From NCBI GenBank assembly GCA_010015805.1, contig ML978126.1, positions 930,001 through 994,000 of the forward strand: a stretch of 64,000 bases of DNA. The letters run 5' to 3'. The DNA comes from Rhizodiscina lignyota (taxonomy: Eukaryota > Ascomycota > Dothideomycetes > Aulographales > Rhizodiscinaceae). Made by a program: the position numbers and the translations under genes. This document shows positions 23,543 through 36,258 of the stretch, piece by piece; within the stretch, counting starts at the first letter, position 1; every line of letters starts with the position of its first letter. The notes beneath the pieces were generated by a model. It made no database searches. It saw nothing but the letters and a program-made list of their open reading frames with translations, and was not told the origin of the DNA.

Positions 23543-24888
23543 GACGAAGCTGGTGTGATCGTAATTCGGAGATAGAAGCGGTTAAGGCCTGCCGGGGAAG
23601 TTGCGCCAATTGTTTGTCCGGTGACGCTCCGCGGTGATTAGAAGGGTATAGTAATTAGCTTGCTACGTGTACTGCTTCGCATTTCACTTCACGAGAAAGA
23701 TATGGAACTTCAGAATCGCGGACATTTTCTTCAAGCTCCAGCTGTCGTCGTCCCCACGGAGTGTGGAGATGGAAGCTACTAGAACACCATATTCTAAGCG
23801 CTCAATTGCATCCCGGTTCCGCCGTCGTTGGCGAGAGCTCGGCATCGGAGAATGTACCGCGGTAACCCAAGCAAGGTGCAATGCTTTCGCGACATCATTT
23901 AGCATCCACCATGCCTTCAGAGACGATGTTCAGTTCGTCTGCGTCAAAGACAGGAACTCCACTTGATGAAGTAAGCTTTGAGGTCACGTGCGCGGGAACC
24001 ATGATGTATTTCCATTTGACGTCTCCTCTGTTCAACATCGCTTCTCAAGACAACTCTAGTAAGTAAGACTAAATCTGTCTGACATAGGCCAATTGAGGGT
24101 ATGCTGCTTTAATTCGGTCGTTAAGATCGCCGACTCCTTCTGTCCTACGTTATTCTATCGAGAAAGAGAAAGGGTTAATCTCATCGTCGGAGACAACCGA
24201 GAGTTAAGTAATGTTCTGAGCAAACGTTCGTGGCGCATGATTGGCTGTATGCAAAACTTTTCCTTATCAGACGCCGTGCCGTCATGGGTGGAGAGCAGAG
24301 CTACCGCAGCATTAGAGCGGGCCACGGCGACGTCCCGCATCTCATCTTGCAGAGGAGCTACTCCGACCCTGCTCTCAAGCTCTTCCCATGGCCCAGGAAG
24401 GCCTGGAGCTTATGCTTTGGTGGAGCTTAGCGAACATATCCCACATCCGGAGTAGTACCCGGCAACGGGAGTCTCCTAAAGAAATTTTAACGAGGGTTGA
24501 TGAAAGAGAACATATATGAGAGGAAGCAGCTGTTGCCATGATCAGATACTGACCACCAACAAAGGCTTCGATCAGACGGAAAGATATCTGCGGGGCAAAG
24601 GCTCAATCGAAATCGACCCAAAGCTACAGAGATCTACCGAGTCCGAGGCGCGCATCACCAAGACCGCTCAATTTTTGGCGCACACGACCATCTTCGTTGG
24701 TCGGCAGCTCGTTTATCTTTGCCAAACTGCATCCAGTCCAAAAACCTTATCGACGTCACGCCGCTTTCGTTTTTCTGATATCTAGATCTTGATATACTTA
24801 AGTCGCGAGATCTGACGCGCGATCCGTGCAGTCGTTGAAAAAGGTTCCACCAAACCCTTCTCAAAAGTGATCCAGCAACACAGCAGCA
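23543..24888. other. Intergenic sequence (divergent CHIP/permease)
   Basis: About 1.35 kb between a minus-strand and a plus-strand start. Several short open frames on both strands lack motifs. No gene is supported. It presumably contains both promoters. Confidence 0.5.
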
Positions 24889-26953
24889 ATGGACGAACCG
24901 GGACCAGATCAGATCGTTCCCTCCAATGAGACTCGTCTCCAGAAGTTTGCGGGCAAAGGAAAGCGTTTATTCAAGGCGTTTACCACGAAGTATGTGAATC
25001 TGCGTACTCGATGATCCCTTTGAACCAGCCTCTTTCCATAATAATTTCTTTGGCACGCCCATTTGAAGACAGAGATGCTAGAAGCACCATTCTATTCAGC
25101 AAATAAATGCTCATATGAACAGGGACGGCCTGGTTGGTGATTACGACTATGCATTTCTCTTCAAGCCGAACATCCCTTTCATGAAGAAGGAACGCCGCGC
25201 TGCGCCATTCTTCGGATTGAACGATAGTATGCCCGTGGTTCTGGCTTTCCTCCTCGGTTTCCAGCACGCATTGTCGATGTTGGCGGGCATTATCACGCCT
25301 CCGATTATCTTAGCGGGAACAGGAGGTGCGAATCTCCCTCAGGAGCTGCAACAGTACTTGGTTTCGACATCTCTCATCGTCTGTGGTATACTCTCCTCTA
25401 TCCAGATTACGCGCTTCCACATTTACCGAACACCTTACTTTATTGGCACCGGATTGATCTCAGTCGTCGGAACGAGTTTCGCCACTATACCAGTTGCAAC
25501 GGGCGCTCTGGCGCAAATGTACTCGACGGGGTTCTGCCCTTCTGATGCGAATGGGACTCCACTCCCGTGCCCAGATGGATATGGTGCGATCATCGGAACT
25601 GCATGCTGCTGCGCGTTACTTGAAGTGCTCATGAGCTTTACGTCTCCCAAGTACTTAAAGAAATTTTTCCCGCCTCTTGTGACGTAAGTTCGATCCATAA
25701 GCTCTGCGATGGACGTTATACTAACAGATGTAGTGGCCCAACTGTAACTCTCATCGGTATGAGCCTTGTCACCTCCGGCTTCGAGGATTGGGCCGGTGGC
25801 TCTGGAACATGCATGTCTCGACCAACGAGTGGACTCTTCTCAGAGTGCCCGACACTTGGCTCTCCGCATGCCCTGCCTTGGGGCAGTGCCTCCTTCATCG
25901 GACTTGGATTCCTCGTATTCGTTACGATCATTATCTGCGAACGTTTCGGAAGCCCAATTATGAAATCGACAGCTGTTGTAATTGGCCTCCTTGTGGGCTG
26001 CATCGTAGCTGCAGCATGTGGCTACTTTGACCGCTCTGGAATCGACGCGGCCCCTGCAGCATCCTTTATATGGGTTCACACTTTCAAGCTCAGTGTTTAC
26101 GGTCCAATCGTGCTGCCTCTCCTGGCCGTATACATCGTCTTAGCTATGGAGGCCATCGGAGATATTACAGCAACTTGTGATGTGTCCCGCCTTGAAGTTG
26201 ACGGCAAGCTCTTCGACTCCCGTATCCAAGGTGGTGTGTTGGCCGATGGACTGAACGGTATCATCGCCGGACTTTGCACCATTACGCCCATGAGCACCTT
26301 CGCCCAGAACAACGGTGTCATTGCTTTGACCCGATGTGCAAACCGCAAGGCCGGCTACTGCTGCTGTTTCTGGCTCATCGTTATGGGTATCTTCTCCAAG
26401 TTCGCGGCAGCCTTGGTGGCCATTCCAAGTCCAGTTCTAGGGGGCATGACAACATTCCTCTTCTCCGCTGTGGCAATCTCCGGTATCCGCATTATCTCGA
26501 CGGTGCCATTCAGCAGGAGGAACAGGTTCGTCCTCACAGCAGCAATGGCTCCTGGCTTTGGCGCTACGCTCGTGCCCAAGTAAGTAACCCCAGGCCTAAT
26601 CAGATATCCCTTGAGCAGGAGCTGATATGAAATTTAGCTGGTTCTCCTATGTCTTCACCTACAGTGGCAACAACCATGCTCTTCTGGGCTTCTTCAATGC
26701 CATCGTGCTCGTGATGGAGACCGGTTTCGCGATCACCGCATTCCTTGCTCTTATTCTCAACCTGATCTTGCCAGAAGAGATCGAAGATGAAGAAACGCCG
26801 GAACTGACAGCCAATGATGTTGATGCTGAGAAGGACCAAGAAGAGTGGAATCGCATCGGGGGCAAGTCCGTCGATGTTGAAAATGGCCATGTAGGTAGCG
26901 TCGACGCCGGGTCACCGTCAGAGCTTGCTGAAGATGGACAAAAGAGGGACTGA
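24889..26953 (+). CDS. Xanthine/uric acid permease, NCS2 family (UapA/UapC-like)
   Basis: Four exons, 24889-24989, 25123-25683, 25734-26579 and 26638-26953, encode 607 aa, close to Aspergillus UapA (574). The short N-terminal tail is followed by DYDYAFLFKPNIPFM and FLLGFQHALSM, which contains the conserved QH of helix 1. The NCS2 signature lies at QNNGVIALTR (residues 412-421). Residues at Glu360 (AMEAIGD), Asp392 (LADGLNG), Gln412, Asn413 and Arg421 are offset by exactly four from the UapA binding residues E356, D388, Q408, N409 and R417. A xanthine/uric acid-specific proton symporter of the plasma membrane is therefore predicted. The C-terminal tail is acidic (EEIEDEETPEL...) as in UapA, where it controls ammonium-triggered endocytosis. 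No other purine-catabolic gene is adjacent. Confidence 0.94.
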
Positions 26954-27674
26954 AATGCGCAAAACACGAAGCGGTAATGGATATATGCCCTGCATTTGTA
27001 TATATGGATCGTTGGTGAAGAGGTTATCACCATGTAGTCGTGATTGATTGAGCGGATGCTAGAAGCGTTGCGGCAAGTTTTGCTACTCGAGCGGATTATT
27101 TAATACCCAATGGAACGTTTATGACCATTTTACCTCCGGAATTGTACCCTTTCGATGTGCAAAGCTTGCTCAGAGTACATCCTTTCTCCAGCGCGGCAAT
27201 CCCCCAGACCACATCCAACATCATCAACTTGTCCACTTTTCGTAACCATCATCCACTGCTCCTCTCCCGGATGTTCAGGAACAGAATTCCCGTTTGCTTA
27301 ACTACCTTGTGTTGGCCCATTTATAGAGTGAGGAGCGTTTGAACTCGGGGAGATGAAGCTTATCGCTTCGACATTTGTCATCGCTAACATGCAACCGACA
27401 CACGTTCACAGCATCTCAATGTCAAAAACTCCCTACGTCATTGAAGGAATTTCAACGGAAGCACTTGGGAGGAGACAAGAAAGCGCCGTTTGGCAAACAC
27501 ATTCATTTACGCTGAATTACTGTCCGAGGTTCCATTGACATCATGAGGCGTTTTGAAGGTGCATCTTCCGATTGAGACAATCAATACAACTGTGGAGACG
27601 TCGGAGAGATGGTGTGGTACGGCGTTTTTATATACCGTAGAAGATATACAAATTTTGAGTTACAATAAGTCACG
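26954..27674. other. Intergenic sequence
   Basis: About 720 bp between the permease stop and the decayed carboxylesterase. Open frames at 27121-27342 and 27353-27538 are short and motif-free. Confidence 0.5.
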
Positions 27675-29530
27675 ATGCTATTACTTATTTCTATAATACT
27701 CTCAATTACCCTCCACTCAGTCTCTTTTGCTCCCTCTATCACCGCCGAAGCGCAAACGAAGAATGGGACAGTCGCTGGCATATACAATCCATACTACAAC
27801 CAAGATATTTTACTTGGTATCAAGTTCGCCCAAGATCCTGTTGGTGACTTGCGATTGAGGCTGCCTGTGCCAGTGAACACATCTTGGGCGGGAACTAAAG
27901 ACGCGACGAAACGCCCCGCCACCTGTCCCAGGTACAACTTCGATGACGGGCTCACCATAGGGGAAGATTGTCTCTCTTTAGACGTAGTACGCCCTGCGTC
28001 GACGAAGGCCGGAGATGACTTGCCCGTGCTGGTGTAGATTTATGGCGGTGGTGTGTCCTGCCAGTTCTGAAGTGCGGCAGTTCAGACTAGTAGTACCAGG
28101 CTACATTGGCGGAGGAACAGCGGATCCTCGATTCAATGGCACATTCCTTGTCCATGAGTCTGTAGAGATGGGATCACCTATCGTTTTGGTGGCAATCAAC
28201 TATCGCGTTATGGGCTTTGGATTCCTCGCCTCGAAGGAAGTTGTTGAGGCGGGTATTCGTAATCTCGGGTTCCAGGATCAGCGACTGGCGTTGCGATGGA
28301 CCCAGGAGAATATACGGGACTTTGGAGGTGATCCGGACAAAGTGGGTTCATCGTGTCGCAGAATGAAACTTGGAACTGATATCAGTTGAGGTCACTATTT
28401 GGGGTGAGAGTGCCGGAGCGACCAGTGCTAGCTTGCAACTGTTGACAAACGACGGTGATAATGAAGGCCTCTTCAGATCTCTAATCACCGAGAGTGGATC
28501 GCTCGTGGGAGACCATTGTGAGTTGCTTCGGCTGTATTCCGAAATTGTCTCGACGTTGAATTTAGCCTATCCGGCAGTCAATACCGTTCTGCAGCTTGCT
28601 TCGACTTGCCAGCTAGTGTACGACAATATCACCAAGGTCGTTGGTTGTGCTAATGCCTCAGATACGCTGGACTGTCTCCGCTCTGTTCCTTTCGATATCC
28701 TGATCCAGTGATGCGTGTGCAGATGTTCCCCATAATTGACGGGACGTTTCTCAAGCATTTGCCCTCGGAATCCTTTGCTATCGGAAAGATCGCCAAGAAC
28801 GTTGCTATCCTCATAGGATCGAATACGGATGAGTGTACTCCTCCTTGCTTCGGGCCTCGACGCATCTGAATACTAATGCGGACGTCCATAATTGGCTCGC
28901 ATCGGCGGGTACTCTGAATAATGCGAGTATCGCAGTGGCGATAGAGCTCTACCCCAGACCATCCTGTTCTCGGCTGTCTGTTCGGAACTGGAGAAGAGCG
29001 CTTCGCTTCTGAAGGCTTCCAATATAAGCGAGGGGCGGCTGTGGAGGGGACTTTTCCATTCATGCGGGTAGACGATAAATGGCGAGGTATTGATCCAAGG
29101 AGAGTAGCCAGCCAGTCTACACGTTCAGGTTCGACACCGTGCCTTGGAACGGGAAGGAGGACCATATAGACACAGTTCCTCATATATGTCACCTACTTCA
29201 GCGAAGTAAGTCCAGTTTCTGACCAAGTATTGTTGATGATTCGTGCAGATTGTCCATGTTTTCCACAATTTCTAGAATAACACCGACTAAATAGGGCCCT
29301 TTCAGCCTTATCGGGATTTGTCAACTGCAATGTCGCGCTCCTGGTTGTCCTTCGCAGCGTATCAGGACCCAAACCGACATGGAGTGGCGCATGTTCCGTA
29401 TTGGCCGCAATACAGAAACAGCGAGCGAAACATTCTTTAGCGGGCTAGCGGCATAACGACGGAAAAGGATGACTGGCAAGAGAAGCAGTTGCGCTTCTGG
29501 CCTACGGTATGGAAAGAACTGAAAAGTTGA
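27675..29530 (+). pseudogene. Decayed type-B carboxylesterase/lipase
   Basis: Successive pieces of one alpha/beta-hydrolase of the carboxylesterase family can be followed in order across several frames. At 27675-28034 there is a signal peptide, then KNGTVAGIYNPYY, FAQDP and EDCLSLDVVRP. The frame then ends at a TAG (28035-28037) exactly where the tryptophan of LPVLVWIYGGG should be. A second piece (from about 28100) has ADPRFNGTFLVHESV and NLGFQDQRLALRWTQENI. A 49-nt intron (28342-28390) still has good ends and leads to the nucleophile elbow TIWGESAGA. Further frame changes follow at about 28710 (into VQMFPIIDGTFLKHLP), about 28850, about 29080 (VYTFRFDTVPWNG) and 29329 (AAYQDPNRHGV). With a nonsense codon and at least three frameshifts, it is not functional. 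The lesions look gradual rather than a single event. Confidence 0.88.
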
Positions 29531-32500
29531 ATATGAGACACAGAACGCGCTGAAGATGCATATCATGGTTGCATTGGCAGAAGACAACTTGACTCTGCCA
29601 TCGACACGCAGATAGTTGGAATTGCACTTATTAAATGCCCTTGCGAATTTATGTGCCTAAAAGCTGGACGATCCGCTTGGAGTGGTTGTAGGACGTCCTC
29701 CCATGTGCTAGGTATAAAGGGCCAAGGCGATTCCCTATTCTCGACCTCAGCAGAATTGAACCTGGGCAATCACCCCGTCGAGCCTCCAGCGGAGTTCAGC
29801 ATTAGTCTCGACAACAGCTTTAGATCATCATTGTACATTAAGTAATGCTCAAAATCAAGGTGAAGAGATGCTGAAGATCATCATTGCATGTCCGTGGTGT
29901 AGAGCGCGGTCGCGGATTGATCGCCATCGCTGGCGAATTCTGCAGCTTGAGAAATCTGTTCGTTGATTCAACGAGCAAGCGACGAGCTGACGAAGGATTT
30001 GCTCCATTTGGAATTCGCCATGTGCAAGTCTGAGATCCATCATCTTCCCATAGCTTTTATGTTTACTCTCTTGCTCCGTTACCTGGACGTAGTCACCGAA
30101 TGCTCCCGAGCTTGCAAATGTCATCATTGCGGAGCGCTCGTCTCGCTCGTCGTCCTCCACTACATCATGTAATTGTCTTGTCACCATGCTCGTAAATTGG
30201 ATACCAGACTGGCTGAATCGGTTTGTCGGAACGGTTTTCTATATGGAAGATCGCGAAAATGCCATGATTCTTACGGATGTGTATATCATACTCTTCTCCA
30301 TGGTGTGTGGGATTCGTCTGAACCTCTCTGGATATCTGGATTCACATGAAAAAGCAGCCTCTTGCAAACCTCGAGCCGTACCTTACCGTGAGCGATACAG
30401 TAATCAGTGTAAAGATGCGAAGGATACTGCAAACGTGAGGAAGTTGTGTCTTCCCTATCATCGGATCGGACACTATCGGAACAGGCCCCGATTTGCTCGA
30501 TCGCGCGGTCAGTGAGACAAGCCGTTCGTCTTTCACATGTCTTTGATGTCAGAGCGCTTCTCAACGAATCTCCAGCGTATGGGAGTTCTGCGGAGCTTCT
30601 GAGCTCATGATGCTTGGCGGAGAAAAGGAGATCCACAAAAAGGTGAAAAGTCAATTTCGTTGCCTCCGACGGAAAGGACATTGGGAGAAGTTCGAAACCG
30701 GAGATTCCCGCAGTGTAACTTTCCGTGGCGCGGATTTCCTATTCTGGATAGAGGCGAAGACACAAAGAAGTGCTCTCACAGAGTCGAGACCCCAGGAATC
30801 AGATCACGAGGATCATTGTGGGGAAGCAAAGCCGTTCCAGAATCAAGCCTCACGATGAACGAGTCGCGGAACTCTTCTCCAGAGTCTAGCAGTGAACGTA
30901 CGGGACGGTCCATTAGACTTCGTCCTGAGTTGCCTTCTCGGTCAAGCGATACGGAAAGGATATGTAGCAACAGTTAGATCGACAGGAGGCGGTTAAACCC
31001 TCATGCAAGCCAAATCTACGAGTCTCGGTTGACCATGCAGGGCGAGCTAGAGAAGAAGAGTCATTAGTAGAGCGCAGAGCAATGGCGACGGCGTCAGGCG
31101 CGACCGAATGGCGTGCTCAGGCAACTGCATGGAAAGAGCCGCACCACCATGGCACGATACAAAGTCTGCCGCAGATTCTCAATCAAAGGGCCCAGACCAT
31201 ACGGGTAGTTTGAGCTCTAGAGAACACGTGCGCGTCCTAGTTCTGAAAACTTTGAAATGAAGTGGAACCCGGATACGACTGTTACGGAGCACCAGAATTC
31301 GCGATGAGAGCCCGGCGAAGAGGATGAAGCTATCTTAGATAAAGCGGATATCAGCTTCCACTCCATCGTCAACGTTTTCTCGCCCGGAGTGACTTTCGGT
31401 GCGATTGGATGTACCCGTCGGATAAGACTCGGCAGACCGAAGTTCAACAAATTTTGTTCTGGGGTACCCTTAGTCCCAAAGGTGGCCTCCATCTCGCGAT
31501 GCTATTCGTGTGCCTGGCTGTGGGGCCGATGTCTTCTCCATAAAAATCTCTTTCAACGTACAAACGCGTCTGCGTTCGCGTGGCTGGTGACGGCAATGAT
31601 GCAACGTCATGAGCATGTGAAAGCCGGGTATATGACGGCAATATTCGTAAGTGGCAGTAAGCGTGATGAGAGATGGCGATAGTTGGAACTGTTCGAGCTG
31701 AAGTCGCGGTCTTGACGCGATGGTGGCTAATTCGAGTTTTTCCGGCGGCGAGCTTCGATTGTTGGGGAAGGTACCCAGTACAGGTGCGTCACGTATTTTG
31801 CCGTGTGGCGAGCGGTACCTCTACCTCCATCGCTCCCTTTATCGCCTGCGACGCGAGTCAGTCAAGGATCTCACTCATCAGGCGCTTACAGGTTCCCGGT
31901 ACTGGTACTCTAGCGCGAGGCTCCCTAATCACTTTTCTGGGGACGGCTCCTGACGTGCATGGCGGACATTCCAGCTGTCGTAATTCGACTTCCTTTTCGT
32001 ACAGTGGCCTCAACAGCTTTCTGTCGTCGGCCAGCGCGGTATTTCCAAATGCGGTGTGAGAATGAGCTATTTCGAGCGGACAGGCATTTCGGCGCGCACT
32101 CCCGCATATCGATTTAGGCCCAAGCCACGCCGCCACAAACGTGGCCGAATCGCGTCCTAAAGTCTGGGGTGACGTGGGGGTCGCGATATCAGTCTTGGTA
32201 TCATGGGCATTCTTCGAATTGAAAAGGCTGCAACAACGCCGCTAATCGAGTATTTCTTAAGGTGTTTCGATATATATCTCTCTTGAACATGTTGCTGTCT
32301 GCGTTGGTTCCAGTGTATAGCGAACGTTTGCTCATGAAAATGATGACGAGAGCCTAGAATACAATTGAGCTTGATTCCCTCAAGTAATTCATTACTCCGA
32401 GCTTTTTACCCTGTCTCCATTATCTACTCGTTACAAATTGGCTCTTTGGAGCCTTCGTATTTCGTGTTTGCGCCTTCCGTAATTGAGCAGGTGTGGTCCG

Positions 32501-34929
32501 AGTGAGATCGTACAATAGTGAGGCTTCTTTTTACGCCGCAATGAACGTGGGAGTTCATTGAACCGTTCCTTTCGCTTGTCACGTCAACCTCTGCGTTTCA
32601 ACCTGCGTTCGAGGCGGACCGGGTGCCGCAGACGAAGGGCAGAGCCTAGAACTGGCCGTATGGTATCATAATGTCCGATCCAGAGGGGATGAACGCTGAA
32701 AGCTTAATCACGTTACACCTGCCCCAAAACCTGAAGAAGGCGTCTCCTGCGATCCAACAGGAGCGCTCGGTGCTGCTTCGTTGCAGCTCCAAATCAAGCC
32801 CCCGTGTGACACGACTTACCATCGGTGCATTTCGCACTGCTCATAGGTCATAGAGAGGCGCCTGCAACCAAGTTCGTGGAACATTTCTCCACGCACTCCA
32901 GCTGAGCATATCTTTTGGTTGCTTATTGCGTCGGAGTTGTTGGAATGCGACGGGAGGAACAAAAGAAATATATTGGCGGCAACCCCACATTCCACGACCT
33001 CCTTCGTGAGCCCGAGATAGTGGTGATTGGGTCCTGGTGCAGGCGCCTCCGTCTAAATTTCTCTGACATGAGCGTGTGTGACGGCTGTGCAAAGGAGACA
33101 CGAAGCACGACTTGCGACAGTCGGTTGGACGCGGCGAGCAGCACTTTGGGGGGATCTCCCCAAACAACCACCATCCATGCAGCCCGTCGCAGTCCGTTCC
33201 AAGAATGACGAGTGGTAGGATTCAAGGCTGGGGCGCTCAGACGGAGTCCGCAAGACAGGCATTATTAGTGAATCTCAGTCAATGATCAGCACCAGCCCGA
33301 GTCTTAGCAAGGACGAGAGGACACGGCTCTTGGTGCTTGACAGCCAATAGACGAGTATCTGCGGAAGCGGCGCCAGGCAGCAGAAATGCAGGAAGGCAGA
33401 CAGAGAGGGAGAGGAGCGGATGGAGAAAAGGTGAAAAGAATGTGACAGCGGTGGAAATGGTGACTGATTGCAATGCCATGTAACGGAAGCCTGGCCAGCG
33501 GCGCCTGCCTGCCTACCCCATGCTTACAACCCCAGATTCCTTCACCACATCAGCCGCTGGAGATCAGCAGTGACTTCATCTCGATGCGCGCCCCTTTCGC
33601 TGGCCTTATCAAGCAAGCGCACAGGTCCGAGTCGATGAGCACAGAGGCCCACTGCCGCTGACCCTCCGCCAGCTGGCTTGGAACAAGATACGCCCTGTCT
33701 CAAACACCCTCTCCCTGCTTGCGCCTGACGAGAACAAGCACGACGCTGGGCACGAAGGCAGCGATAACGGGCTTAAGCAGCACTTGTCAGTACTGCCCTC
33801 TCTATACGCCTCTCACCGCCCCGCTGCCCAGCTGCCAACCGCTCCGATTGTCGGTGTCGCTGTCTTTCCACCAACGGCAGTCTGCCCCCAGGCCGGCGTG
33901 TTCAGCATCGCAGCTGCATCCGCGCATAACATTCCTGCATTTCTGAGCTGTCTTATTAAGTGGCCTCTGTCCCCACAATTACCTTTTCTTGCAAAAGTGT
34001 GGAGACCACTCGATTCTGCGACATCGACCCAAACCAAAGCATCACCCTCGGCAAAGCGCTGCGTTGCTCGATAGCGCACGGCCAATCTCATCGCGTCCGG
34101 CAGTGGGCACAGGCGCTTGTCGGGTATATCGTACCTTGGTACCATTTGATGTGCCTCCGTACGGTACCATTCAGCCAGATCCAGCGTCTGCAAGCGTCAA
34201 ATTTTACTCTGCGCCCGGAGTGTGCACAATTCTCCACGCTCACTGCCACCTCCAGGTGCGACGGACGCGACGAATCTCCCTTCGTGCCTCCACGCGCCAG
34301 AGTCAGCTCATCAGCCGTGGCACCACAAGACGTGTTGGCCTCCATCATCAGCCTTCGACTCAGCCTCGTTGTTTAAGGTTCCTGCGTGGCCTTCCTCATT
34401 CACTGCCCCGGCCCCCCAAATCCCCCCAATCCCACGCCTGCTGGGCGCAGCGAGCACCTGGGGCAGCCGGCAGTACGGCCTTTTTCCCACTCGGGCCCAG
34501 GCACCACTCCTTTCACCCTCTACCGCGGACTCCTGGCCGGGCGTCCCATCCCACGCAGCGACCGTCGGGAAGGCACGGCACCTGGCTCTGAGGTACGGAA
34601 CACGTTCCCCACAGAATCGCCCACATCTCGCGCTCCCTTTCTGGCGCACGCACTACGGATCTCCTTTTCTAGGCCTTTCCCTCTCCTCCCCGGTTGACTG
34701 AGTTAGCGCCAGTCATCTCTTACTCGTACCGGCGCTTCCCACCTCACTGTCACTGCCACGGCGCCCACGATATTTCTCTAACCCACCCCCCATCATTCTC
34801 CACGTTTTCTGTCTCCGTTTTCTCCCACACACCACCAACCTTTTCGCTCCCACGCAATCCTACATTTGCCTTGCATATCTTTCTGCGTCACGTCAGCTGC
34901 ATCGCCTGACGTGCGCGGGTGCGGATCAC
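29531..34929. other. Gene-poor stretch upstream of creA
   Basis: About 5.4 kb with no open frame that I can support. Frames reach at most 200 codons (33989-34591, proline- and arginine-rich, with no motif). The last 1.5 kb are strongly C/T-rich on the plus strand and likely contain a long creA promoter and leader. I looked for tRNA B-boxes, terminal inverted repeats and polymerase or transposase motifs and found none. Older decayed sequence cannot be excluded. Confidence 0.5.
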
Positions 34930-36258
34930 ATGCAAGCCTCACAACCCTCCGTCGATTTTCAGAAACTTCTTAATCCAGAGCAAGCCACCTCCGCCGCCGG
35001 CGTGCAGCAACAACAACCACAACCACTCCAAAATTCGGAACCCGCCCAGAACACCTTCTCGACGCCTACTGGTACCGGATCAAACGATCAATCAATCAAT
35101 ATGGCTACGGCCACCGTTTCCCTCATGACGCCAATGCTACAAAACTCCCAGGCCAACCACGACGAGGCACGACAAGATCTCCCTCGACCATACAAATGCC
35201 CTCTGTGCGATAAGGCATTTCACCGGCTGGAGCACCAGACGAGACACATAAGAACGCACACTGGTGAAAAACCACACGCCTGCCAATTTCCAGGGTGCAC
35301 AAAGCGCTTCAGTCGATCAGACGAGTTGACGCGGCACTCAAGAATACACAACAACCCCAACTCAAGAAGAGGAAACAAACAGCATGCCGCCGCCGCAGCA
35401 GCAGCAGCAAATGCTGGTCTTCTTGATGCTGGTAGCATCGCACACATGATGGCGCCGCCGAAAAGTATCTCGCGCTCTGCACCATCTTCCAACATCGGTT
35501 CACCCAACGTCTCTCCTCCTCACTCTTTCGCCACTACCTACACAAGCAGTCTTTCTCCATTTAACAGGAGTAACGGTGGTAGCCCGAATAACAGACCTCT
35601 GGATATGAACCTCTTGGTTTCTGCTGCATCGCAAGTCGAGCGAGAGCAGAACGCACCGAATCTGCCGTCCGCGCTTACCAGCAGACACTACAACAATCAC
35701 CAACATTTACATCATCCTTACCACAGTAGTCCGCGTCTTCCTGGTTTGGCGCAGTATGCTTATTCATCGCAACCCATGTCAAGATCGCACTCGCACGATG
35801 AAGATGACCAATACTCTCATCGCATGACGAAGAAGTCAAGACCTGCGTCTCCGCAGTCTACCGCACCGCCTTCTCCAACGTTTTCGCACGACTCAACGTC
35901 GCCGACGCCTGATCACACTCCTCTGGCGACTCCCGCGCACTCACCAAGACTGCGACCGCATGGATTCTCGGACTTCCACTTGCCCCACCTGCGACAGCTG
36001 TCCCTGAGCCATGCACCCGCTCTTGCACCCATGGAGCCTCAAGCAGACGGTCAACAGCCGTACATACCGAACAACAATCCTACAGTGAGGATCACCGATA
36101 TCATCTCCAAAACAGAAGGAGCGCAGAGAAAACTCCCCGTCCCGCAAGTCCCCAAGGTTGCGGTTCAGGATCTCCTCAACACCGGAAGTGGCTTTTCGTC
36201 CGGTGCATCTTCCGCAACTGGTTCGATTGCTGGAAACGATCTCATCGAGCGATTCTGA
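34930..36258 (+). CDS. creA: Carbon catabolite repressor CreA (C2H2 zinc finger, Mig1 family)
   Basis: An intron-less gene of 442 aa. Two adjacent C2H2 fingers lie at residues 88-140. Finger 1 is [20 protein letters not shown] (Cys90, Cys93, His106, His110) and finger 2 is [20 protein letters not shown] (Cys118, Cys123, His136, His140), joined by the TGEKPH linker. These finger sequences are nearly diagnostic of CreA/Mig1, which binds SYGGRG sites and represses genes for alternative carbon use. Downstream are an alanine run (about 153-160), Ser/Pro/His-rich low complexity, an acidic patch (HDEDDQY) next to [10 protein letters not shown], and the conserved C-terminal region [15 protein letters not shown] and VAVQDLLN used in repression. 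A Gln-rich N-terminus with VDFQKLLNP matches other CreA starts, which supports the ATG at 34930. It acts in the nucleus. Xylanase and pectinase genes of the type it controls lie 15-23 kb to the left. Confidence 0.97.
   Translation: MQASQPSVDFQKLLNPEQATSAAGVQQQQPQPLQNSEPAQNTFSTPTGTGSNDQSINMATATVSLMTPMLQNSQANHDEARQDLPRPYKCPLCDKAFHRLEHQTRHIRTHTGEKPHACQFPGCTKRFSRSDELTRHSRIHNNPNSRRGNKQHAAAAAAAANAGLLDAGSIAHMMAPPKSISRSAPSSNIGSPNVSPPHSFATTYTSSLSPFNRSNGGSPNNRPLDMNLLVSAASQVEREQNAPNLPSALTSRHYNNHQHLHHPYHSSPRLPGLAQYAYSSQPMSRSHSHDEDDQYSHRMTKKSRPASPQSTAPPSPTFSHDSTSPTPDHTPLATPAHSPRLRPHGFSDFHLPHLRQLSLSHAPALAPMEPQADGQQPYIPNNNPTVRITDIISKTEGAQRKLPVPQVPKVAVQDLLNTGSGFSSGASSATGSIAGNDLIERF

Noticed and set aside
33989-34591. 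A 200-codon plus-strand frame in the creA upstream region
   Set aside because: Its composition (Pro, Arg, Ser, Ala) reflects the C-rich DNA. Other frames are equally open, and no domain or start context is present.
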